Source: a bacterium OL-1
GTDB taxonomy: Bacteria; Actinomycetota; Coriobacteriia; Coriobacteriales; Atopobiaceae
Assembly: GCA_000752675.2 (NCBI GenBank)
Contig: LM994627.1
Location: 306,429 to 370,428 of the forward strand
DNA length: 64,000 nt
Reading direction: 5' to 3'
Of the stretch, positions 26,598 through 35,220 are shown piece after piece. Both the position numbers and the translations under genes were made by a program. The notes under the pieces were generated by a model that was not told where the DNA came from, made no database searches, and saw only the letters and a program-made list of their open reading frames with translations. Every line of letters begins with the position of its first letter. Positions within the stretch are counted from its first letter, which is position 1.

Positions 26598-28570
26598 TTA
26601 GCGACGAGGACAAGGAGCGGGTTCGCCAGGCCACCGACATCGTGCAGCTGGTGGGCGAGACGGTTGAGCTGCGTCAGCGCGGCCGGGAGTTCTGGGGATG
26701 CTGCCCCTTCCACCACGAGAAGACCCCCTCGTTCAAGGTGGATCCGGCAACGGGCCTCTGGCACTGCTTTGGGGCGTGCAGCGAGGGCGGCGACGTCTTC
26801 AAGTACGTGATGAAGCGCGAGAACCTCTCGTTTCCGGACTCCATTCGCTACCTGGCAGATCGTGCGGGCATCGAGCTTTCCGAGGACAAGAGCGCCGCCC
26901 GCGGGCCGCGCAAGAACCGCCTCATCGAGGCCCTCACGCTGGCGGACGACTACTATCACACCATGCTCATGCGTGGCCGTGGCGAGGGGCCGGCCGCCGC
27001 GCGCGCCTACCTTGCGGGGCGCGGCTTTGGCTCGGACGTGTGCCGCCGCTGGCACTTGGGCTACGCGCCCGGGCGCGGCTCGCTCGTCTCGTACTTGCGC
27101 GGGAAGGGCTATAGCCCCAAGGAGCTCATCGCAGCAAACCTGGCCGTTGAGCGCTCGGGGCGCCTTGCCGACTGGTTCTACGACCGGGCTATGTTTCCCA
27201 TCCACGACGAGCAGGGGCGCACCATCGCCTTTGGCGGCCGCATCCTGCGCCCCGCCAACAACGCGCCCAAGTACCTCAACACGCGCGACACCACGATCTT
27301 CAACAAGGGCAAGCACCTCTTTGCCTACGACCGCGCCAAGGAGACCATGGCGGCAACGGGCACGGCCATCGTCTGCGAGGGCTACACCGACGTCATCGCC
27401 ATGCACGAGGCCGGCTTCACCAACGCCGTGGCAGCGCTGGGGACCGCCTTCCGCATTGACCACATCCGGCTCATGGAGCGCCAGCGCGTCTCTCGCATCA
27501 TCTGCATGTTCGACGGCGACGAGGCTGGCCAGCGTGCGGCCGAGCGCGCCGTCCAGTTTATCGACAAGACCTCGGCCTCGATGGTCTGCGTGGTGCTGCC
27601 CAACGGCCAGGACCCCATGGAGTTCCTCTCGTCCCACGACGCTGCGGCCATGCAGGCGCAGCTCGACGCCGCGGTGCCGCTCATGGACTTCGTGTTCACC
27701 AAGCGCCTGGCGGGCTACGACCTCTCGGCGCCAGGCCGGCGCGTCAAGGCGCTGGACGAGATGGCCCAACTTTTGGCGCCGCTCAAGAACTCCGTGCTGC
27801 TTGACGAGTACGCCACGCAGCTGGCGGACGCCCTTGGCATGGACGTTGCCGAGACAAAGCGCGTGATTCGCGAGAAGCCCGTTAAGGAGTCCGAGCCCGA
27901 GGCACGGGAGCGCCGGCGCGAGGGTGCCGCCAGGACAACCGCGCCGAGCATGGCGCCCGTGGCAGCCGCGCCGTATTTAGGGGACGAGGACGACTACGCT
28001 CCCGTGCCGGATGACTACGTGCCCGCGGATGCCTACGATGGTGGCGGCGCCCCCGTTGCCGCAGCGCCCACGAACGCTACGTCCTTCTCGGTCTCGCGCA
28101 TGCTCTCGGGTGACGAGCGCATGCAGGTCGCCGTGGAGCGCGAGCTCCTCTCGATGCTTGCCGCCATGCCGGACGAGGTGCGTCCCTATGCCGACCGCCT
28201 TGCGGACGTGATGTGGGCAGACGCGCGCCACGAGGGGATGGCCTGGGCAATGCTCGCCACGCCAGAGGGCACCGCGCCCGCAGATGTTGTGGCTGCCGCC
28301 ACTGCCGTTGAGCCGGACGCGCCGCAGATCCTCTCGTCCGGGCGCGTGGTCTCGAGTCCTGGCATGGACGCTCGCGAGAAGGTCGCGTTTCTCGTGGATT
28401 CGGTCGAGCTCTACTCGTGCAAGCGACGTGTGCGGGAGGCCAAGGCGCGGCTGCGGCAGGCAGGAGACGCCGGCGGCGAGGACGCCGAGGCGCTCTTCGA
28501 GCAGGCCACTGCGCTGCAGAAGCGTATTAATGCGTTGACGAAGAAACTTTCTGCTGTTGTCGAGCAGTAA
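26594..28570 (+). CDS. dnaG: DNA primase
   Basis: 658 residues from GTG 26594, which overlaps the ribF stop and follows GGGGGTGG. It shows the CHC2 zinc-binding domain (CCPFHHEKTPSF...WHCFGAC, residues 35-65), the catalytic TOPRIM core (EGYTDVIAMHEAG and DGDEAGQRAAERA) and a C-terminal helicase-binding part. DnaG primes lagging-strand synthesis. A low-complexity, acidic/proline-alanine linker (about 440-510) precedes the C-terminal domain. An upstream in-frame ATG at 26549 would add 15 residues inside ribF. Only 43 bp separate it from rpoD. Confidence 0.95.
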   Translation: MISDEDKERVRQATDIVQLVGETVELRQRGREFWGCCPFHHEKTPSFKVDPATGLWHCFGACSEGGDVFKYVMKRENLSFPDSIRYLADRAGIELSEDKSAARGPRKNRLIEALTLADDYYHTMLMRGRGEGPAAARAYLAGRGFGSDVCRRWHLGYAPGRGSLVSYLRGKGYSPKELIAANLAVERSGRLADWFYDRAMFPIHDEQGRTIAFGGRILRPANNAPKYLNTRDTTIFNKGKHLFAYDRAKETMAATGTAIVCEGYTDVIAMHEAGFTNAVAALGTAFRIDHIRLMERQRVSRIICMFDGDEAGQRAAERAVQFIDKTSASMVCVVLPNGQDPMEFLSSHDAAAMQAQLDAAVPLMDFVFTKRLAGYDLSAPGRRVKALDEMAQLLAPLKNSVLLDEYATQLADALGMDVAETKRVIREKPVKESEPEARERRREGAARTTAPSMAPVAAAPYLGDEDDYAPVPDDYVPADAYDGGGAPVAAAPTNATSFSVSRMLSGDERMQVAVERELLSMLAAMPDEVRPYADRLADVMWADARHEGMAWAMLATPEGTAPADVVAAATAVEPDAPQILSSGRVVSSPGMDAREKVAFLVDSVELYSCKRRVREAKARLRQAGDAGGEDAEALFEQATALQKRINALTKKLSAVVEQ

Positions 28571-28613
28571 AAACGGGTAGCCTTTTGAAGGTTACTGCGT
28601 CGAAGGGAAAAAC

Positions 28614-30002
28614 TTGGCTGCTGCAAAGAAGACGAAGGACGACATCAAGCTCTCCGACGAGCTGGGACGCGTTGTCGATGGGCTGGTGAGCGCGTCTGCC
28701 AAGTCGGGCGGAAGCGTGTCCGAGGACGACATCCAGGTTGCCATCCGTGACGTCGACGTGGACGGGGACGAGCTCTCCGACCTCTACGACACGCTGCGCG
28801 CCAAGGGCGTCGAGATCACTACGTCGGGTGAGGCCGCCAATCCTGCCTTTGGCATTGGCTCCATCGATGCCGGCGATGACGATGACGACTTTGGCTCTGA
28901 CGACGACTTCTCCGACGACGATGACTCCCTCGACGGCGAGGACGACGAGGAGTCCGAGGCCGCCAACGAGGCCAAGGAGATCAAGGAAGCCCTGCGCTCC
29001 GTGCCCAAGGCCAAGGTCTCAAAGCCCAAGCGCTCGAGCCGCGCCCACGCGCGCCGACAGGACACCTCCACCGTCATGCTCACCGGCGATCCCGTACGCA
29101 TGTACCTCAAGGAGATTGGCAAGGTCGACCTGCTCACCGCCGACGAGGAGGTCCACCTGGCCATGAAGATCGAGGCCGGCACCGAGGCCACCGAGAAGCT
29201 CGAGGCCGCCGAGAACGGCGAGATCGAGCTTACGCGTGCCGAGCAGCGCCGCCTCATGCGCATCGAGCAGGTGGGCCTCGACGCCAAGCAGCAGCTCATC
29301 TCCGCGAACCTGCGCCTGGTTGTCTCCATCGCCAAGCGCTACGTGGGCCGCGGCATGCTGTTCCTCGACCTCATCCAGGAGGGCAACCTCGGCCTCATCC
29401 GCGCGGTCGAGAAGTTCGACTACACCAAGGGCTTCAAGTTCTCCACGTACGCCACGTGGTGGATTCGCCAGGCTATCACCCGTGCCATTGCCGACCAGGC
29501 ACGCACCATCCGCATCCCGGTGCACATGGTCGAGACCATCAACAAGCTCATCCGCGTGCAGCGCCAGCTGCTGCAGGATCTTGGGCGCGACCCCACGCCG
29601 GAGGAGATTGGCGCCGAGATGGGCATGTCGCCCGACCGCGTGCGCGAGATCCAGAAGATCAGCCAGGAGCCCGTCTCGCTGGAGACGCCTATCGGCGAGG
29701 AGGAGGACTCCCAGCTGGGAGACTTCATCGAGGACTCCACTGCCGTGGCTCCGCCCGAGGCAGCGAGCGACTCCATGCTCCGCGAGCAGCTTGACCAGGT
29801 GCTCGACGGCCTTGCCGACCGCGAGCGCAAGGTCATCAAGTTCCGCTTTGGCCTTGAGGACGGTCACCCCCGCACGCTTGAGGAGGTTGGCCGCGAGTTT
29901 GGCGTGACGCGCGAGCGTATTCGCCAGATTGAGTCCAAGACGCTTGCCAAGCTGCGCCACCCCAGCCGCTCCGGCAGGCTTAAGGACTACATGGAGGAGT
30001 AG
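28614..30002 (+). CDS. rpoD: Primary sigma factor RpoD (SigA)
   Basis: 462 residues from TTG 28614, with AAGGG at 28603-28607. Region 1.1 is followed by a very acidic stretch (about residues 82-115, mainly Asp/Glu). Then come region 1.2 ([21 protein letters not shown]), regions 2.1-2.4 ([20 protein letters not shown], then the [18 protein letters not shown] core), region 3 and the region 4 helix-turn-helix ([20 protein letters not shown]). It directs RNA polymerase to housekeeping promoters. The dnaG-rpoD order is conserved widely. A terminator follows at 30036. Confidence 0.97.
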   Translation: MAAAKKTKDDIKLSDELGRVVDGLVSASAKSGGSVSEDDIQVAIRDVDVDGDELSDLYDTLRAKGVEITTSGEAANPAFGIGSIDAGDDDDDFGSDDDFSDDDDSLDGEDDEESEAANEAKEIKEALRSVPKAKVSKPKRSSRAHARRQDTSTVMLTGDPVRMYLKEIGKVDLLTADEEVHLAMKIEAGTEATEKLEAAENGEIELTRAEQRRLMRIEQVGLDAKQQLISANLRLVVSIAKRYVGRGMLFLDLIQEGNLGLIRAVEKFDYTKGFKFSTYATWWIRQAITRAIADQARTIRIPVHMVETINKLIRVQRQLLQDLGRDPTPEEIGAEMGMSPDRVREIQKISQEPVSLETPIGEEEDSQLGDFIEDSTAVAPPEAASDSMLREQLDQVLDGLADRERKVIKFRFGLEDGHPRTLEEVGREFGVTRERIRQIESKTLAKLRHPSRSGRLKDYMEE

Positions 30003-30035
30003 CGCCTCTCGCGTTTGTGCTGGTAGAAGTATGTG

Positions 30036-30068
30036 CGGGCCGTCCCTTTGGCGGCCCGTTTTCTGTTT
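30036..30068 (+). terminator. Intrinsic terminator of the dnaG-rpoD operon
   Basis: CGGGCCG (30036-30042) and CGGCCCG (30052-30058) form a 7-bp stem with a 9-nt loop, followed by TTTTCTGTTT. Confidence 0.9.
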
Positions 30069-30085
30069 GGTGGCTGTGCGCTGTT

Positions 30086-30143
30086 ACAGTCGCCGGAAGG
30101 TCTCTTTTGGCGACGTCTGTAACAAAGCTAAGGCTCCGGCGAC
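30086..30143 (-). repeat. Intergenic stem-loop repeat, copy 3 of 3 (reverse strand)
   Basis: Read on the minus strand, the right half (AAAAG then CCTTCCGGCGACT) matches copy 2 at 18336-18354 with few differences. The left end GTCGCCGGAG matches its other arm. On the plus strand TGTTACAG (30082-30089) and CTGTAACA (30116-30123) add an 8-bp inverted repeat with an inner TCGCC/GGCGA. It lies between rpoD and the convergent yaaA. Confidence 0.45.
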
Positions 30144-30146
30144 GTG

Positions 30147-30923
30147 TCATCCGCGCACGAACGTGAGCGTCTCCGCGTCAGAGCGACTCCGATTCAAACG
30201 GTACCCTCGTTCCGAGAAACCCTCGAGCTGCTCGACCTTTTCGACGCCCTGCTCGGCGCACCAGCGCACGAACGCCCCGCGTGCGGCCTTTGCCTCGGTT
30301 GCGCGCTGAACAACGCGCCCGTCAGAGGCGCGAACCTCTCCAAAAACGCAGGTCACAACAGGTGCGCCCGTGCGCTGGGCCCAAGGGACCACGGCCTTTG
30401 CGTACTCCTGCGAGGCAACGTTCACAATCACTTCCGCCCCGTCGCCGAGAAGGGAGTCCAGAAGCCGCTCACCCCAGAACTCATAGAGGTCGCGGCACCC
30501 ACCAACGGCAAGCTTTGCCTGCATCTCCAGGCGATATGGGATCACGCCGTCAAGTGGACGCAGAATCCCGTACATCCCGGAAAGAATGCGCAGGTGCGAC
30601 GTGAGCCACATCAGCTCCTTCTCGTTCATGACCTGCGGTGCTAGGTGCTGGTATTGAATGCCCACGTACGTGAGCACGGCAGGGGAGAGCAGCCGAGGTT
30701 CTCTCGTCATGTCCTCAGGCATGGTGGCAAGCCGTTCCCAGTTGGGCCGTGCCAGTGTGTCGCTGCATCGCCAGACCCTGCGTGCACCGTCGTAGCCAAG
30801 GGAGCGCAGCTCGCGGGCCAGACTCTGTGCATCGGCGAGAAACGCGGGCAGCGTCTGGGCGAAGGGCGGACCTTCGACCACGTCCATGCGCTTTGCCGGC
30901 GATACTACGAACATCAAAGCCAT
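30147..30923 (-). CDS. yaaA: YaaA/DUF328 peroxide-stress family protein
   Basis: 258 residues with the YaaA pattern: an N-terminal FVVSPAKRMD, the middle YVGIQYQHLAPQVM, then LSGMYGILRPLDGVIPYRLEM and the closing VNVASQEYAKAV. YaaA-family proteins limit free iron or act on DNA during peroxide stress. The ATG at 30923 precedes the SPAK motif by seven residues, as in other family members. A farther upstream in-frame ATG (30986) would add 21 residues not typical of the family. The gene is convergent with rpoD. Confidence 0.9.
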   Translation of the reverse strand: MALMFVVSPAKRMDVVEGPPFAQTLPAFLADAQSLARELRSLGYDGARRVWRCSDTLARPNWERLATMPEDMTREPRLLSPAVLTYVGIQYQHLAPQVMNEKELMWLTSHLRILSGMYGILRPLDGVIPYRLEMQAKLAVGGCRDLYEFWGERLLDSLLGDGAEVIVNVASQEYAKAVVPWAQRTGAPVVTCVFGEVRASDGRVVQRATEAKAARGAFVRWCAEQGVEKVEQLEGFSERGYRLNRSRSDAETLTFVRG

Positions 30924-30998
30924 GTTGTTCCATTCCGTTGGCTGCCCAAGCCGGCCCGCAAGCGCGGCAAGACAAGAAAGTAACAAAGAAATATTCGA

Positions 30999-31192
30999 GG
31001 AACTGCCCTACGTTACACGATTTTTGAGTTTATTGCGCCGAACTGCCCTTCGTTACATGGGATTTCTGGAACTCCTCAAGTATGAGGACCTGCATATTGT
31101 CCTTGCAAGTCTGATAACCACTATATGTTGTAGGCATCTACGCGCCGACACTTAGGCGTCCTTCGAAATAGGGTGTAACGAAGGGCAGTTCG
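30999..31192. repeat. Two direct and one inverted copy of a 19-bp element before the Nim-like gene
   Basis: Copy A, AACTGCCCTACGTTACA, begins at 31001. Copy B, AACTGCCCTTCGTTACA, begins at 31041, exactly 40 bp later. Copy C at 31174-31192 is the perfect reverse complement of 31039-31057 (19 bp). Copy C touches the start codon at 31193, and its GAAGGG would serve as the ribosome-binding site. The intervening A+T-rich 116 bp contains no gene. It may be a multi-site operator or a small non-autonomous repeat unit. Confidence 0.65.
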
Positions 31193-31636
31193 ATGCAAAG
31201 AAACAGAAATTTGTGTAACGAGGATATCCTGCTCTCCGAGCGGCGTGGCGTCCTCGCGGTTCACGGCGAGGACGGCTATCCGTACGGTGTCCTTGTGGAC
31301 TACCTGTACGAGCAGGGAAAGATCTATTTTCACGGGGCCAAGTCGGGGCACAAGATTGATGCGATTAAGGCCGACAACCGTGTCTCTTTCACCGTCTTTG
31401 ACCAAGGCGTGCCTGTTGAGGGCAAGGTTGGCCCAGACGTGCGAAGCGTCATCGTGTTTGGACGGGTCTCACTCTTGGATACAACTCCCGAAACCATTGG
31501 GATTGCCCGACGCCTGGGCGAGAAGTACGACCCTTCCGGCTATGTGGCCGACGAGATCAAACGCACCGCCGAGAGGATCCAGCTGCTTGAGCTTTCCATT
31601 GACCACATGAGCGGAAAGCGCGTGAATGAGTCGTAG
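31193..31636 (+). CDS. Pyridoxamine 5'-phosphate oxidase-fold (Nim-like) flavoprotein
   Basis: 147 residues of the split-barrel flavin family that includes 5-nitroimidazole reductases (NimA). After RNRNLCNEDILLSERRGVLAV comes GEDGYPYGVLVDYLYEQG, then HGAKSGHKIDAI, all in the family order. It probably binds FMN and reduces a small substrate or acts in stress defence. The ribosome-binding site lies within repeat copy C, immediately upstream, so repeat-binding proteins would directly affect translation or transcription. Confidence 0.85.
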   Translation: MQRNRNLCNEDILLSERRGVLAVHGEDGYPYGVLVDYLYEQGKIYFHGAKSGHKIDAIKADNRVSFTVFDQGVPVEGKVGPDVRSVIVFGRVSLLDTTPETIGIARRLGEKYDPSGYVADEIKRTAERIQLLELSIDHMSGKRVNES

Positions 31637-31683
31637 GTCGACATTAGACGTGCGAGTGAACAATCAGGAATCGAGGAGTGAAC

Positions 31684-32400
31684 GTGGTTCTGTTAGGAGC
31701 CCTCATAAACGGCCTCGAGGCTGCAGTCGGCGGAGTTCTCGGCCTTCTCTTCAAGGGGCGGGTCTCGGAGCGCTTGGGGGACTTCCTTCTCAAGGGGCAG
31801 GGCCTTGCCGTGGTGCTGGTGGCCGTCCAGGGGATGATGCAGGGCGGCAGCGTTGCCATCGTCACGCTTTCGTTGGCGCTTGGCTCCGTGATCGGTCCGG
31901 GCATCGACATCGACGCGCGCATTCGTTCGTTGGGTGACTGGGCCCAGCGGCGCCTCAACCAGGCGTTTGCCGGCTCCAAACGCCTTGGGAACTTCTCGGA
32001 CGGCTTCGTCACGGCCTCGATCTTCACCTGTACGGGAGCCATGGCCATTGTCGGGTCGCTCTCGAGTGGCATCTTGCTTGACCACTCGACCCTCATCTCG
32101 AAGGGCGTCATCGACCTGGCAGTCTGCCTTCCCATGGCGGCGACCATGGGAATAGGTGTTCCTTTCTGCGGCGTGAGCCTCGTTGTCTACGAGGGCATAC
32201 TCTCCGTGCTGGCAAGCTTGGTGGGGTCATTCCTCACCGACGCCGTGGTTACCGAGGTTGCCGTCACTGGCTCTACGCTGCTACTGGCCGTGGGCACTAA
32301 CCTCCTTGGCGTGACCGACATCAAGGTTGCAAATCTCATCCCTGCAGCGTTTGTCCCCATCCTCTTGGTGCCAGTCGCCACGGCTCTGGGGCTGATGTAG
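31684..32400 (+). CDS. DUF554 family membrane protein
   Basis: About 238 residues with six or seven hydrophobic segments. The N-terminal LLGALINGLEAAVGGVLGLLFKG and the NFSDGFVTASIFTCTGAMAIVGS block are the DUF554 signature; this family is a probable membrane transporter of unknown substrate. The GTG at 31684 is chosen because GAGGAG (31673-31678) lies five bases upstream; a GTG at 31678 in the same frame is the alternative. It is 47 bp after the Nim-like gene and may be cotranscribed. Confidence 0.85.
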   Translation: MVLLGALINGLEAAVGGVLGLLFKGRVSERLGDFLLKGQGLAVVLVAVQGMMQGGSVAIVTLSLALGSVIGPGIDIDARIRSLGDWAQRRLNQAFAGSKRLGNFSDGFVTASIFTCTGAMAIVGSLSSGILLDHSTLISKGVIDLAVCLPMAATMGIGVPFCGVSLVVYEGILSVLASLVGSFLTDAVVTEVAVTGSTLLLAVGTNLLGVTDIKVANLIPAAFVPILLVPVATALGLM

Positions 32401-32445
32401 CCGCCGGGCCGCGCATTTGCGGTAGTGACGCTGGTTGCTCAGATG

Positions 32446-32615
32446 CTTGTTACCGGCTCGTCTCGCTTTTGGGAAACCAACTGGGCAAACGCTGCGGCCC
32501 CGCGACGAGCCGGTAACAAGGGAGCTTCTCGGCCCATGCGTTGTTACCGGCCCGTGGCTTGCGTCGGGCCTTATCTGCGGAAACGGCCTGGGGCCAAGAC
32601 GTGCCGGTAACAACG
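32446..32615. repeat. Two tandem long-stem hairpin elements
   Basis: Element 1: CTTGTTACCGGCTCGTC (32446-32462) and GACGAGCCGGTAACAAG (32504-32520), a perfect 17-bp stem. Element 2: CGTTGTTACCGGC (32539-32551) and GCCGGTAACAACG (32603-32615), a perfect 13-bp stem. The loops are related around CTGSGSAAACG. The loop of element 1 contains CCAACTGGGCAAACGC, which recurs in the hairpin at 59465-59545 whose stem is unrelated in sequence. They fill most of the 243-bp gap between the DUF554 gene and the convergent LysR gene. Confidence 0.75.
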
Positions 32616-32643
32616 AGTGAGCGTGCCGGACGGGCACCCGCCG

Positions 32644-33540
32644 CTACCCCAGCTCGCGGATGAGGTACTCCGCAAAGCGGCGCGCCGCCAACGGCAGCGT
32701 GGCCGAGTTTCTCCACCCCAGCGTGATCGTGCGCCTGGGTTCCTCGCGTATGGGCCGCACCACCACGCCAGACTCAAACCCCACGAGCATCATCTCGTAG
32801 AGGATCGTGACGCCCAGCCCCTGTCGCACCATGGCGAGAATCGAGTAGTCGTCCGTCACCTCGTAGCACACGTGCGGCGAGAGGCCTGCCTGCTCGAAGG
32901 CGTGCAGCGTCACGGACTCGCGGCCCTCGTCCAGCAGGATGAACGGCTGCGTGGCCAGGTCGGCCAGCGTGAGCTCGTTCTTCTCGACCAGGGGGTTCTC
33001 GGGCGGAACCACTGCCATCATGCGGTCCGGGCCAAACGAGTGGGACTCCAGGCCCGCGGCCTCGGCGTCCGCAAGGTTGGTGAACCCCAGGTCGCACTCG
33101 CCGTTGCGCACCCATTCCGCAATGGAGGTGTACTCGCTTTGCCTCAGGTTGAAGCGCACGGAGGGATACAGACGCCTAAAGTCGAGCATGGGGCGGGGGA
33201 GAAGGTTCCTGCTCACGCTGGTGAAGGTGCCAATCGTGATGGTGGCGCGCCCCAGGCCCTGGACTTCGCGCTGCTTCTCGGCAAGCGCCCGCTCGTCGCG
33301 CGCAACGGCCTGCAGGTAGGGCATGAACTGCTCACCGTCTTTGGTGAGCGTGACGCCGTCGCGGCTGCGCTCCACGAGCGTGCAGCCAAGCTCGCGCTCA
33401 AGCGCCTTGACCGTCTGCGAGACGGCGCTCTGCGTGTAGCCAATGCGATTGGCAACTTTGGTGAAGCTGCCCTCCTCGACCACGTCGATGAAGATCGCGT
33501 AGCGAGAGTAGCGCGCCTGTGCGTCTGGCTGCTGTGGCAT
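32644..33540 (-). CDS. LysR-family transcriptional regulator
   Basis: 298 residues. The N-terminal winged helix-turn-helix is at residues 10-70 (FIDVVEEGSFTKVANRIGYTQSAVSQTVKALERELG spans helix positions), followed by a two-lobed periplasmic-binding-like sensor domain. The gene is divergent from azlCD across 159 bp that contain an inverted repeat. By the usual LysR arrangement it probably controls azlCD and itself. The effector is unknown; branched-chain amino acids are a reasonable guess from the target. Confidence 0.92.
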   Translation of the reverse strand: MPQQPDAQARYSRYAIFIDVVEEGSFTKVANRIGYTQSAVSQTVKALERELGCTLVERSRDGVTLTKDGEQFMPYLQAVARDERALAEKQREVQGLGRATITIGTFTSVSRNLLPRPMLDFRRLYPSVRFNLRQSEYTSIAEWVRNGECDLGFTNLADAEAAGLESHSFGPDRMMAVVPPENPLVEKNELTLADLATQPFILLDEGRESVTLHAFEQAGLSPHVCYEVTDDYSILAMVRQGLGVTILYEMMLVGFESGVVVRPIREEPRRTITLGWRNSATLPLAARRFAEYLIRELG

Positions 33541-33596
33541 GGTTGTCCCTTCGTCGGCCGGGTTGCCCGGTCTGCTAGCGATTAGTATAGCTACTT

Positions 33597-33638
33597 AACA
33601 GATAAGAATCATTCGTTTCACTAATAACAAGATCTGTT
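33597..33638. promoter_or_regulatory. Inverted repeat between the LysR gene and azlCD
   Basis: AACAGAT (33597-33603) and ATCTGTT (33632-33638) form a 7-bp inverted repeat flanking an A+T-rich core. The region is notably less GC-rich than the genes around it. It lies in the divergent intergenic region and is a candidate LysR operator. Confidence 0.4.
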
Positions 33639-33699
33639 GCTTAATGTGTCCAAGACGCATTGAGCGGAGAAGTTCGAGCAGGTCTGGCGGGTGGTTCCC

Positions 33700-34566
33700 A
33701 TGGAGATGGCAGAGACGAGCAGCGCGTTTGCAACGGGTGCCCCAGCGGGCGTCGTGCAGAGCGTCCGCCGTAGTGCGGGCCTTCTCGCCCGCCATGGCGA
33801 GGCGCTGCGCGAGGGCATTCTCGACGGTGTACCCATCGCGCTGGGCTACCTGGCGGTCTCGTTCTCGCTGGGCATCGCGGCGCGCAAGGTGGGTCTTGAC
33901 GCGGTGCAGGGCTTCTTTGCGAGCCTCTTCAACAACGCCTTGGCGGGCGAGTATGCCGGCTTTGCCGTCATTGGTGCGGGCGGGTCGCTGCTCGAGATGG
34001 CCGTGGTTATGCTGGTTGCCAATGCCCGCTACCTGCTCATGAGCTGTTCCATGGCGCAGCGATTCTCGCCGGACACGCCGATCATCCACCGGGTGCTGGT
34101 GGGCTTTGACCTCACCGACGAGCTCTTTGGCATTGCCATCGCGCGTCCGGGCGAGGTGGACCCGTACTACAGCTACGGTGCCATGGTCGTGGCGCTTCCG
34201 GGCTGGGCGTTTGGCGGTATGGCCGGCGTGATTGCCGGCAGCGTGCTTCCCGAGCGCGTAGTGAGTGCGCTTTCTGTTGCACTCTTTGGGATGTTCCTCG
34301 CAATCATCATTCCGCCGGCGCGCAAGAGCCGCGTGGTGGCCGGGCTGGTGCTTGCTAGCTTTGCGACCAGCGCTTTGTTTGCGTGGGCGCCGCTCCTCTC
34401 GGGGCTCTCCGAGGGCGTGCGCACCATCATCCTCACGGTTGCGCTCTCTGCCCTTGCGGCTGCGCTCTTTCCGGTAGACGAGAAGGATGCTGGCGAGAAG
34501 GACACTGACGTTGCAGGCGTCGCTGCGGCGCGCGCCCTCGAGGGAGATGCCTGCCGTGCAGCCTAG
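33700..34566 (+). CDS. azlC: AzlC-family branched-chain amino acid exporter, large subunit
   Basis: 288 residues with about seven or eight hydrophobic segments. The family blocks GILDGVPIALGYLAVSFSLG, then VANARYLLMSCSMAQRF and GFDLTDELFGIA, are present. AzlC with AzlD exports branched-chain amino acids or their analogues across the cytoplasmic membrane. The ATG at 33700 has GGCGGGTGG upstream; GTG 33691 and ATG 33706 are also possible. The 3' end overlaps azlD by 20 bases. Confidence 0.88.
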   Translation: MEMAETSSAFATGAPAGVVQSVRRSAGLLARHGEALREGILDGVPIALGYLAVSFSLGIAARKVGLDAVQGFFASLFNNALAGEYAGFAVIGAGGSLLEMAVVMLVANARYLLMSCSMAQRFSPDTPIIHRVLVGFDLTDELFGIAIARPGEVDPYYSYGAMVVALPGWAFGGMAGVIAGSVLPERVVSALSVALFGMFLAIIIPPARKSRVVAGLVLASFATSALFAWAPLLSGLSEGVRTIILTVALSALAAALFPVDEKDAGEKDTDVAGVAAARALEGDACRAA

Positions 34567-34864
34567 CGTCGTTGCCTATCTCGTGGTGATGTCGGCAGTC
34601 ACGCTGGGAACCCGCATCTTGCCGCTCACGCTCATTCGCAAGCCCATCACTAACCGGTTCTTTAGGTCGTTTCTCTACTATGTGCCCTATGTGACGCTCG
34701 CGGTGATGACCTTCCCGGCCATCCTCACGGCAACTGACTCGCCCGTCGCGGGCGCGGTGGCGCTCTTTGTGGGCATCGCGGCCGCGTGGCTTGGGGCGAG
34801 CCTCCCGCAGGTGGCTGTTGGATGCTGCGGCGTGGTGTTCGTGCTGGAGCTGCTGCTGGCGTAG
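34547..34864 (+). CDS. azlD: AzlD-family branched-chain amino acid exporter, small subunit
   Basis: 105 residues with four hydrophobic segments. TLGTRILPLTLIRKPITNRF and YYVPYVTLAVMTFPAIL match AzlD. The ATG at 34547 follows GAGGGA and overlaps the end of azlC, so the two subunits are translationally coupled. Confidence 0.88.
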   Translation: MPAVQPSVVAYLVVMSAVTLGTRILPLTLIRKPITNRFFRSFLYYVPYVTLAVMTFPAILTATDSPVAGAVALFVGIAAAWLGASLPQVAVGCCGVVFVLELLLA

Positions 34865-34931
34865 GCCGGCGCGTCTCGGCTCGCGGTGCGAAACTGCCTG
34901 CGACGTTGCCGCCTCTGGTCGCGAGCTCGCC

Positions 34932-35024
34932 ACGGGGCAACTGTTGGCCCTTACGCGGCTGCGGGGTAAAATCCCAACGTTTTCCTGGCAATGAACGTCG
35001 TTATGTGTCTGAAAATTGCCCCGT
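34932..35024. repeat. Inverted-repeat element in the azlD-MFS gap
   Basis: ACGGGGCAA (34932-34940) and TTGCCCCGT (35016-35024) are perfect 9-bp arms about 75 bp apart. The minus-strand loop contains CAGGAAAACG, loosely like the CTGSGSAAACG loop of the 32.4-kb elements. The 356-bp gap 34865-35220 has no gene I can support; the remainder is unremarkable apart from the promoter that must serve the gene at 35221. Confidence 0.35.
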
Positions 35025-35220
35025 AGTACGCGAGACGCCATCGCCGCTCCGTCAATTATGCCAATCATGGTCCGCAACCCCTGCTGCATGGGCAACCCAC
35101 ATGTGGCCATTTTGGTCAGGTGTTCGTGCATGGCGCTTTGCGCGCGCAAACCGCCGATACTAGTGACTTAGCAACTGAGAACAACGCAGGTACCAAAACG
35201 CTCGAAGGGCTGGAAGCATA

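Noticed and set aside
31039-31192. Insertion sequence bounded by 19-bp inverted repeats
   Set aside because: No transposase frame inside the 116-bp interior and no clear target duplication; kept only as a repeat array or operator.
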